26,503 nt of DNA, taken from contig NW_003108083.1 in assembly GCF_000003605.2 (NCBI RefSeq), positions 951,586 to 978,088 on the forward strand, given 5' to 3'. This DNA comes from Saccoglossus kowalevskii. Lineage: Eukaryota; Hemichordata; Enteropneusta; Harrimaniidae. A program made the translations under genes and the position numbers. The notes beneath the pieces were generated by a model. The model worked only from the letters and a program-made list of their open reading frames with translations. It did not search any database and was not told the DNA's origin. How positions within the stretch are numbered: the stretch's first letter is position 1; every line of letters begins with the position of its first letter. This document shows, piece by piece, positions 12,401 through 24,400 of the stretch.

Positions 12401-15400
12401 GTAAGCCTTTGTGAATTCTGAAAATGTGTAATAGCAGTTTACACTAAGTTAAAACACAGTTATATGTCATCCAGGGTTATACAGCCAAACATGTAGACAA
12501 CAAGGATAGGAATGATAACGTATGTGGAATAATTATCATAGTATTGCAATACCACATGACACATGCCAGTATTATATGCAGGGAGGAAATCACAACAGTA
12601 CACACGTGCTGCAAAGCTTCATGCAGCAGTCTAGGTTGGGACACTAATTTTCATATGTTGTATTTCCTGTATTTGAGCTCAACAATCAACACATTGTAGT
12701 GATTCAACCTTTGAGCTTTGAGTGGCAAAGTCTACTAATTATATTTTTTTAATAATATAATGTATTACCCGGTATATGTCTATTTGGTCTAAAATTAACA
12801 GAAAAGTTAAAATTAAAAGAAAAATACATAAAAATGATGCACCAATATTTTGGTGGAAACAAACTATGGCGCTCGAAGGTTTGAAACAGGAGATACAAAC
12901 TAATCTGACGACTTGTATGTCAATGTTCTTATTATTGATTGGTGACATTGAGGCACACAATACATTGCATTCTGGGATACACCACAGTAGGACAATTTAA
13001 GTGAAGACACACACACACACACAAAGTAAACAGATTGCTTACAGAGACATCATTGGTTTGATGTTGAAAAGTACTGGACTGCAATTGACAGATTAAATGA
13101 AAAAATTAGAATTATGTCATAATAAATATTGATGTTTGTCAAAAAGTTGTCATTTTGGGGGTTATGATTAAACAAAAAACCTATATTTTGTTTCATAAAA
13201 CAAATTTAGCAATTCAATGCAATGTTGAACTCTTCTGTGCATAAGTAATGAGCTGATTTGAATATATTCTGTGCATAAGTAATGAGCTGATTTGAATATA
13301 TTCTGTGCATAAGTAATGAGCTGATTTGAATATATATATATGCATAAGTAATGAGCTTATTTGAATATATTTATGCATAAGTAATGAGCTTATTTGAATA
13401 AATCTATGCATACGAAATGAGCTAATTTGAATATATTCTGTGCATAAGAAATGAGCTGATTCGAATATATCTCTGCATAAGTAATGAGCTTCTTTGAATA
13501 TATCTATGCATAAGTAATGAGCTTATTTGAATAAATCTATGCATAAGAAATGAGCTAATTTGAGTATATTCTGTGCATAAGAAATGAGCTGATTCGAATA
13601 CTGTAAAGGGGGTAATTATTCACTGGGTTTTAATTTAGCTTATTTCGCTGACTGGAAAAATGCGCTAAATTAAAACACAGTGAATATGTAATATTTAGCA
13701 TAGAACACATTATCCAAATAACGAAACCGTGAATTTAAAACCCACTGAATATGCCTGAAATGGTAAATCAGTGAAATTTAAACCCAGTGAAAATTAGTCA
13801 TTTTACAGTATATCTCAGCATAAGTAATGAGCTTATTTGAATATATCTATGCATAAGTAATGAGCTGATTTGAATATATCTATGCATAAGTAATGAGCTG
13901 ATTTGAATATATTCTGTGCATAAGAAATGAGCTTATTTTTAATATATTCTGTGCATAAGAAATGAGTTTATTTTAATATATTCTGTGCATAAGAAATGAG
14001 TTTATTTGAATAGTGTCAATTTTCACAAAATAAACCAAATTCATTTTTAAACAAGAATGTGACCAATTAGAAATGTCCATTTGGTTGAAGACCAAGGAAA
14101 AAATTATATAAATACACAAAATTTTACAACAAAATCATGCCAGAAAAAAATATGGCGTTCATAAAAAGTACAAGAATAATAATCAAAGACAGTTTTACCA
14201 TATAAGGAAAATACATTTCCATATATGGTCAAAGACAAGTATAAATGTATGCAAATTAAAACCATTATATATAAAAGTACTTACCCGATGTTTCCATACA
14301 AGGAATGCCCTCATGAGGTCACCAGAGTTTGAATGTCTGGTTGCTATGGCAGTCTTGTGTTGTTTACGTTTTCGATCAATTTTATAATATAACAAGGCCT
14401 TCAGACATTTCTCTTTCATCTTGGTTTCCTGCAATCATAACAATATTTTGTTGATTTTACAAATTTCACAAATTAGAGGGTTTTGTGAAATTTATGTGCT
14501 TTTGACAAGGGTGCAAATTATTCTCAATTTTGAAGCAAGTGAATAATTACAAAATAAGAATAATAATGGCAAATTTTATCTATCGGGTGGAAAACTGACA
14601 CTGACAAAATTAATCAAACTGAAATAAAATTGCAAAAATGTGATAACAATGATACTAATTCCATCATACGTTAAAGAGCAATGGACCTCGCACAGTGTAC
14701 GTTTGATTTCATTTAAACCAACAATGCTTTTTGCACACACAAGTCTCATATCGAACAAGACATGCTGCAACAACCACTGCCCTTTAAGTTTACGTGCTAA
14801 TTTACGTGCTAATAAGGCATGACGTCTAAGTATGTCAGTGAACAAGCGTTATGGCGACAAATGATTACCGATAAACAGTAAAAATATTACCCTGCAATCG
14901 ATATCTTTTCCAAATAAACTTTTGGTCGATATTATCATTACATCAGTATGACCAAACGATTTGTTTTTCTCTACTGCCGAAATCCAAAAAGTTTAGAACA
15001 GAATCAGCGAACTTCTTTGGCTGGAGTCTGATCAAACCCTGATGGCAACCATGTTTGTTTTTATTATTAGAGGACGCTTAATCATTCCATATTTGGAATT
15101 CACATTTCCTTATATGGTAGGATGAAAATACTCCGTAAAATACCGCAAAATTACGTCACCCTATAACTTATGGCGTTACAGTGACAGATGTATAATGATG
15201 AAGCATAACTGATTTTTCAACTTACCCAATGTTCGGCTGCTTTAACTGAAGCAGCATGTTGTCTCTTCCAGACCTGCATACCATGCTTTAAAGTCAACAG
15301 CATGCTTGTATACTGCATATGGTACTGCAGTTGACACAGTAATTTCTGTTTTCTAGTGTACGACAGCCATTGCTGAAAAGCGGTGCTTGCTGGGTATAGT

Positions 15401-18400
15401 TTCCAATGTAGAATTATACGCTTTAGAGTCAGCTGGAAATATAAAAGAAAACGTGAAATAAGCTAATTTTACTAATTTGTCTTCAGATTTTTAACAAGTT
15501 TTTCTGCCAAAGCTGTTGTCTCAAAATTGCTATCACTGTAACGGCATTAATTACTCACTGGGTTTTAATCTCACTATTTTCAGTGATAAGTAAAATCTGC
15601 TGAAAAAAAGCCATGTGAAAATGTAAAATAACATTAGAACTCACTGTTTCTCACAGTTTCAGCCAAATTCGTGAACTTAAAACCAAGTGAAAAGGCTCAA
15701 ACATTAAAACAGTGAAATTAAATGACAGTGAAAATGAAAGGGTTGTACAGTATCATAAACATAATTATTTACCTGTCTGTTTTGTGGTATCTCTACATGC
15801 AGTGAGTCCGAGTACAGACTAGATGGATAGGAGTTGGATTTAAAGCTAAGTGGTTTCGGGAACATTCCCTGTCCATCCCATCGATCCGCCTCATCATGGA
15901 TGGGATAACCTGGATATCCATCAAAATGATTACCGTTGTTACTACTACCGGTGGATGCAATTGGAATGTTGCTATGGAAACCACTACTATTCTGTGACAC
16001 TGTTTCCGAGAGTTGGCTTGCAAGCGACAGGGTAGAGTCGTCGCTCAGAGTAGGCGAGCTGGGTCCACCCAGCGATAGCTTGAATTTCTCCACAGAATCT
16101 TGGCAAGTTTGTTTGGCATGGCCGTTCCATGACTGAACAACTTGGCGCATCAATCGCAACTGTAGATCATCATGGTATTCTCTGAAATATAAACCCATAA
16201 ACATACATGAGCACTGTTTTCTATTAAATTTAGAAGCAATATCAGAAGATAATATTACCTGAATGTATTTTTTTTGTTATGCAGAACAATTGATTTGGTG
16301 TCAAGAAACAAAACTTTGACCTGCTCTGTCCTATAAAAAACTTAAAACTTAAAAAATATTTTTATATGTTGATTTTAGCTTCCAATGACAACAATCATTC
16401 GAAAATTATTTATTACAAACAAACAATCTACCATCAAATCAACAAGACATGATGAGATATTATATTTACTAAAGTAAACAAATTTGGAAATCATAAGCGT
16501 AAACTCTTCAATACATTCTGACCACATGGTTTATTGATGAACTTACCTAGCTAACTGGTTTCCCAGAAGTTGCTTCTTCCAGTTAAAAAATGCATTTTTC
16601 ATTGTATTCCCAGACTGGTAATCACTAAATGATTTCAACACATCATCGGTTTTATCTTTATGATCATACAAAGTATCTCTCCATTTCCCAAGAAACACAC
16701 TCTTCAAAATATGGCCTTCAGCCTGTGAAGAACAAGAAAAAAGAAAAAAAAACATGAATTTTAAAAGGACTAGTAATTAAAGGAATTATATGAGCACATA
16801 ATGAGATTCCATGTAAATAAACAAGTGCATAAATAATGAAGACATTCTCCATCAAATGCAATAAAATATGCACATAAATAATGAAGACATTCTTTATCAA
16901 CTGTAATTAAATATGCACATAAATAATGAAGACATTCTCCATCAAATGTAATAAAATATGTGCATAAATAATGAAGACATTCTTTATCAACTGTAATTAA
17001 ATATGCACATAAATAATGAAGACATTCTCCATCAAATGTAATAAAATATGTGCATAAATAATGAAGACATTCTTTATCAAATAATTAAATATGTGCAAAA
17101 AATAATTTTAAGAAGTGGCTCATCCATGCAAGATTGGGATTTGGCATTCCAGAGACAAACAAATACATCACCTTTTGTGCTTCATCATCGTCCCTTTTTT
17201 CCACAAGGTCTTCCCATGATTCTTTCCATTTATCAAAGGTGTGTTGCAGTTTACTGTGATGGATTTGCTCTGTAAGCATTTGACATTGTACGGTTCTCTG
17301 AGCGACACCACGCCAACCCTTCATACAACGGCGTAATTTATTATCCAGTATCTCTTGGGCAACTTCTTTTTCCCGCTGTAGCAACTCGGCTTTCTCCCTG
17401 CAAACACAAGATATTAATGAAAACAAATTTAAAAGGAAGCAGCAATGCATTATGGGATACATTCACATCAGATTAGTTCTCTTTCATCATTTGTTTTTGT
17501 TGTAGCAAGGAGATGAATATAGAACAGATATGGTACATAATGCAGTCTTACTTTCTTTCTACCTCCAGTTATATCCACAACTGAGGGTGTTACTGCACAT
17601 ATATGCAATGCATTATGGGATACATTCACATCAGATTAGTTCTCTTTCATCATTTGTTTTTGTTGTAGCAAGGAGATGAATATAGAACAGATACGGTACA
17701 TAATGCAGTCTTACTTTCTTCTTTCTACCTCCAGTTATATCCACAACTGAGGGTGTTACTGCACATATATGCAATGCATTATGGGATACATTCACATCAG
17801 ATTAGTTCTCTTTCATCATTTGTTTTTGTTGTAGCAAGGAGATGAATATAGAACAGATACGGTACATAATGCAGTCTTACTTTCTTTCTACCTCCAGTTA
17901 TATCCACAACTGAGGGTGTTACTGTACATATATGCAATGAATTATGGGATACATTCACATCAGATTAGTTCTATTTCATCATTTGTTTTTGTTGTAGCCA
18001 GGAGATGAATATAGAACAGATACGGTACATTATACAGTCTTACTTTCTTTCTACCTCCAGTTATATCCACAACTGAGGGTGTTACTGTACATATATGCAA
18101 TGCATTATGGAAATAACTTCCCATTGTACCCATAGATAAAGGAAAACAATTTTTTTTAAATGGTAATATAATATAATATAATATAATATAATATAATATA
18201 ATATAATATAATATAATATAATATAATATAATATAATATAATATAATATAATATAATATAATATAATATAATATAATATAATATAATATAATATAATATA
18301 TGTCCCCCAAGCAAAATTTTGAGATATGAAGAAAAAAAACGTTAGTCCAAGTATTTTAAGAACTGGATACTTACTTCCAAGCACTGAATGCTCCACTTAG

Positions 18401-21400
18401 TTTGTTTTGTTGACTGTACTCATAGTGGTTTACACACTGTCTTCTTCGCAATACAATACTCCTCCATGCATCAAATACACTAGATAAAAAAAAAAAACAA
18501 TTTAGTTAACACTCTCCAACAATTACTATAACTTTCTTAGAGAATCATTGACAATGTTTTGAATGAAGGAGTCACATGATCAGCACTTAACTTTTGATTG
18601 GTCAAAGAAGTCACATGATCAGCACTTAACTTTTGATTGGTCAAAGAAGTCACATGATCAGCACTTAACTTTTGATTGGTCAAAGAAGTCACATGATCAG
18701 CACATAGTCGGCAATAGTTATTGAGCCCTTGCCAACACATTCACTCAAATATTTGAAAAAGATATTATCCTCTGTCAGGTTTTGATAAAAATCATAACAT
18801 TTTATTTTTGCCTAAGACTTCCAGAATGTTCAGGAAAAAATCTTTCAAGTGGTTGTTATTCTTTAAAAAGTGAATAAACAACTGACACACAAACACCACT
18901 TCGTAATATAGTGTCATTGAATGAAAACAGTAGCCATGGTTTAAATCTTATAGGTGTGTTGTTACCATGACAATCACCGAGTATACATGTCAGATTGCCA
19001 GGTTAGAGAGAGAGAGAGACATGACAACGTTTACACAAGTCAATCATGACCAAATTCAGTCCTAGTCCTGAGATATTAAATGGTTTACAATAGTTTGTGA
19101 AGCACATGTAAAATTCATTTGCAGGTCACGACAGATTGTAGATCAAAATGCTGACAGACAACACATAGAAACCACAGAAACTGTCGTTACTAGGAAATGC
19201 ATTAACCTTTGAGATGTCATCATAAATCGGTACTTACTGTGCCATTTCTTTTCTTTCCCTCCTGACAACCAGTGGTTGAATTGTCTTGGTTTGTTTTGTT
19301 AATAATCTCCACTGTGTCAATACTCTATAAGCATTGTTATGTTCCAAAATCAACTGTACTGATTTGGCTCTCTGCGTGTCCCAGTCAGATTGCTGTTTAG
19401 CAGCCAGCCATGTCCGGAAAGCAGCTAAAATTAGAGTCGTAAAGTATCATACATAATTATATACTAATACATAATACTATTATTAAAGAGAGCGGTGGTC
19501 GTCACACCATGCAAGTGAAACATTTGTGTTGATAAACATTGATTTTGCCACAATCCAATGTGCTCTTCTCATGGGAATCACAAGTATGAGGTTTGACCTG
19601 GTCGTAACATGCACTAATTACCGCCGGGGACTTCTTTGATACTTTCCAATCACGTTAAAAAATACCTAATTAAAGCTCGGTAACGTCTCAGTTTGTACTC
19701 GTTGATTTGCACAACAGTCGCCATCTTTGTTTATACGAGACCCATATATCTCGCACATACGTGGCTAGACGACTACCACCCTTTCATTAATATAAATATT
19801 ATTTTTAAATTATTTAGTTACCATATTTATTACACAGAATTGATAATTCCAATATTTCATCATTTCTGTGGTTGTTGGAGAAAAACTTTTCTCATAAAAA
19901 TTCAGATTTGAGCACCAAACTTACATTGCAGTAAATTGCTATCTCTGTGTGGTTGGGTCATCCTCAGCTTTGCTTCTAATCGTCTTCGTCTGACCATCTC
20001 TGTCCAAGCCTTGTATGCTGTCATTGTACATCGATCTGACCACACTTGTCTAGATTGTATCTGTTGTAACCGAATGTTATACCGCCCCATCCAATAATGG
20101 CAGCACTTCTTTAACAGTCTTTTGTTTCTCATTTCTTTAAATGACGTCATTTTCTTCCTAAAATTATAAATGTAAAAACTTGTAATCAGGAAATCTTTTA
20201 AACAAAAATGATGGGAATGTGCATAACATTATGAATAATTATTGAACCTTTAGATGGTCTGAGGAACGTTTGATCAGTGCCTAACTGGAGATCTCAGGAA
20301 AGTATTATCAGTGTCTAGCTAGGGGGTTTCAGGAATGTATGACCAGTGCCTAAGTAGGGAGTCTAAGAAAGGTATGACCAGCACCCAACTATGGGGTCTC
20401 GGGGGAAATTCAACTACTGCTTGCCTAGGGAGTTTCAAAAAAGTATAATCAATAGATAACGAGAGGGTCTTGAGAGAAGCTTACTGACACATAACTAGAG
20501 GTTTCAGTACAGTATAGCCAATGCATAATTAGAGAGGGTACAGGGTCCAGGGATCTCAAGATTAGAAAACTTTATATTTTCATAAGAATTTAATATGCAG
20601 TAATAAATATATACATGAATACAGAGCAAATACAGGAAAACAAGGACACAATGCCGCCAAACATTGCTATAGCACCCTCATGCAGCCATTTGAAGAAATC
20701 TCACCTGAGTTGTTTTTTGAAAAGTGTAAACTGTCTCCAGTCACAAAGTGCCTGTCTGACATGTATACGGTGTAATACTGATATGAATCTCTCTCGGATT
20801 TCTTTCTGTTTTCTCACATTCACCATCCAGGCATACAAGACACGTCTCTTCAACGTCTTTCTTGCCATAGATTCCTCTATTTGTCGTTGGATAGCCTGAC
20901 GTTGTTGTTTCAAGTACCATACCTCAAAACATTGCCTGAAATATACAGGAGTTGAATTTTAACTTCAAAAAAATGGATATTAGTGTTCCCAACACAGTGA
21001 TTGCTAAAATCATACACAAAATTTGTTTTTAAAGAAATGATATACATTTCGTATGGTAGTCGTGCACACACAAGAGTTACACAATCAGAACTTTTTGTAG
21101 AAGTGAAAATTTCTTTGGGGTGCTATGTTTGGAAGTGTTAGCAATTTTTTGCAAAATTTTGTCTTTAAAAATGCCATAAAATGAGTAATCGTGAAAATTC
21201 CAAGTAGTGTAAATTAAACAGTATACATATTAGGGTCCAATACAGAATTGTTGTGATGATAAATATGTGGTGTGAAACATACTGTAAAAGGGTCAATTAT
21301 TTACTGGCTTTTAATTTTGCTTATTTCGCTGACTGGAAAATGCGCTAAATTAAATATGAATATGTACAATTTAGCATAGAACACATTATCTAAATGATAA

Positions 21401-24400
21401 AACCGTGAATTTAAAACCCACTGAATATGCCTGAAATAGTAAATTAGAAAAATTTAAACCCAGTGAATATTAGTCATTTTACAGTAGTTCATTTCTATGA
21501 TATATGTTTCAATGAACTGTGTGCATGAGTGAGATGGGTGAAAACAAGCAAATATGTACATACAGATACTGCCCAACAAACTGCTTAAACTGTTTTTAAA
21601 TTTAGAAAACAATTACAAAATTTGGAAGCACAGAACTTTTTATAAAAACTTTCATAAGATTTTGTTCTCACAAACATTTATAAATCAATGAAATAAAAAA
21701 AAAATTCCTAATAACAAGAATTACAGTTACAGTTACCAGTAATTTGTTTGTGAACTTGGATTGAATGTGCTTCAGACATTTGAGTTGTTCATTCAGAAAT
21801 ACAGTTCTACATATGATGGTGTCATATATGAGCATATCCACAAATTGGTCAGTAAACGACAAATTAGTCCTACGGTATACACAGATATTGTAAATAAAAA
21901 AACAATTTTAATTTCCTCTGCAAAAGTCCTGGACAATTATATCAAAACAACACAAAGTTCAACTTACTTGAGTCTATTCCTGTTCATCATTTTTTGCATT
22001 ATTTGTTGTTTAAGCTTCAACGACCACTGTGCAAAATACACCTTCAATAGCGCCTTCTTGTGGAATTCTTTAGCTTCACTCATATCTTGCAACCGTTCTG
22101 CTCGTACAATCGGCAGACTTCGTCTCCATCCAGTCAGTATCTTAGAGAGCACAGTCATGCTTCAAGAGAATAAAGAGTAACTAATTATAAAACTAAATGG
22201 CAGACTTTGTCTCAGTCAAGTCAGTATCTTGGGAGAGTGCGAGAATGATGTTAATAATAGAATAATTTGTGAAGTTTTATTGCAGTAAACTGCGTGGAAA
22301 AAAAAGAAATTGTGAGTCTGGGAAATGTTTTTTTTTTAGCTGTGAACATTTTATCTTCTATAGAAAAAAAGTTTTCCTGTAAAAACAGGAGCTATGGAAT
22401 AGGTGAATTTGATAATGGTTCTTTGATATGTGCCAAAGGTGTGAAATCATTGTCTCCATGTCAAGTACATGGCATTCATGTCAGGTCCTTTTGTTGCTAC
22501 GGGATCACACCTCAAAGTCAGAACTTTTTTTCTCTTGTATTCAGTGAATTTTCAAAAGCGAGAATTAATCAATCTGTCGACATTGTGAAATCATTTAACA
22601 TAAAGGGCGCAAGTTTGGAAGCATTTATCAATTGCTAAATACAAAGTGGTATGAAAATTATTGAGAGCTACTCGAGGAGTTTTTTTTCCCCTAAGTTTTA
22701 GATCCATAAAATTTAGAAATATATTGAAGACAGATGAAGTTTAAATTTTTCGAAATACATTGAGGAAGTTTTGAAAAGGAACTACTTGAAATCAAAATAA
22801 AAATCTACTTAATTTTCACCATGAAACTCATACACATATTTGACTTTGAAAGGTACAATTGCAAGAAAATCAAAATGTCACAGTCAAATGCTGACAGCGA
22901 AAGATCAATAATTAAAAGAAAATAATATAATTAATGAATAAATATAATTACACTAACAAATACATTTAAAAATAGTACCAGCTGGGTTTCAAAACTAGGA
23001 AATTAAGCCAGATAGAAACAGATGACAAGAAGTTCTTTGTACCAAAAACAGATCTATTATCTGTGTTTTCAAGGCCACAATTTGTTTTTGTTTTTTTGGT
23101 ACAACATTTTATACATTTTCTATAATTTCTTACTTTTACTGCTGGTTATGTAAAATATTTTAAGGATTTTTTTTTAAAAAGTTACAAATGTATGCGAGTT
23201 TAAGTAGAAAAAGTTGACAAAAGTAGACAATGATGATGAAACAGTGAACTATAGGAAACTAACCTATGATGATGAAACAGGGAACTATAGGAAACTAACC
23301 TATGATGATGAAACAGTGAACTATAGGAAACTAACCTATGATGATGAAACAGTGAACTATAGGAAACTAACCTATGATGATGAAACAGTGAACTATAGGA
23401 AACTAACCTATGATGATGAAACAGTGAACTATAGGAAACTAACCTATGATGATGAAACAGTGAACTATAGGAAACTAACCTATGATGATGAAACAGTGAA
23501 CTATAGGAAACTAACCTATGATGATGAAACAGTGAACTATAGGAAACTAACCTATGATGATGAAACAGTGAACTATAGGAAACTAACCTATGATGATTCT
23601 TGGCAATCTGGAATTTATCATACTCAGCTTGCCAATTCTTGAAATATTTCACAAAAGTTTTCTCCTCAAAGTAAACTTTCCCCATTTCATTCTGTGTCGT
23701 TTTAACTCGTCTTTCTGACGTGTAAAGTCTCCAGCTTTGAAAACCTTTACTGAATAGAGTTACTCTGAAAAGAAGGAATTAGTAGAAAAATATAAGTATT
23801 GTGTATTCGCTAGCACTGATTTTCCAGGGTTTTTGTGAATATTTGTCATTATTGCATTCTGAAACATTTGCTGGGTACATATATCCTCGGGGGCGGAACT
23901 ACGTCACAGACGTTCCACGTTGCTAAGACGAGCACCACTGTACATGCATTTCTATGGGCTCTGTGCGCGCTGCTGTGGAACGCCGGTCGAGCTGGTGAAA
24001 ATTCGAGAAAACAACACAAACTCAACTTTGAAGTAATCCCGAACAGCCAAATTTATATATGTTACACACGTAGGGCTAATCTTGTTACACTGTTCAGAGG
24101 AGTCTCAACAATCATCCCAAAGTACCGTTTTCTGCAAGTTTTGGGCCTTTGTTTTCACCGCCGCAGGTTGCCAGGCATTGAAAATGCCCGGATGTCCGCC
24201 CCCGAGGATAGCTAAGTATTTTGCATGACAGGGTAAATACTATGTTAAAGTAAACAAATACTTTGTGCGTATCTCAGACAAATGCACATGTACAACACCA
24301 TATCACCGAGTAGATAATATTTGGTGATTTATGTTCTAAGTACCGGTAACTATTAAAAATAGCTTGATGTTTCAAGCAATGACTCTTAATTGATAGCATA

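Noticed and set aside
14576-14845. Minus-strand open frame as a possible extra exon between exons l and m
   Set aside because: It lacks the Trp motif, has no convincing splice sites, and exons l and m already join in phase without it.
17960-18396. Minus-strand open frames of Tyr/Ile/Leu repeats
   Set aside because: They are translations of the (AATAT)n tract.
22294-22638. Plus-strand open frame of 114 codons
   Set aside because: No recognisable motif, and it sits inside an intron. A frame of this length can arise by chance; I cannot support it as a gene.
23226-23596. CRISPR-like array
   Set aside because: The 36-bp units are contiguous with no unique spacers, and the genome is eukaryotic. 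The same holds for the 34-bp array at 13236-14012.
23214-23642. Plus-strand open frame of 142 codons with YDDETVNYRKLT repeats
   Set aside because: It is the antisense of the 36-bp minisatellite; the period of 36 keeps every frame regular. It has no start context, splice sites or family match, and the host gene is on the other strand.
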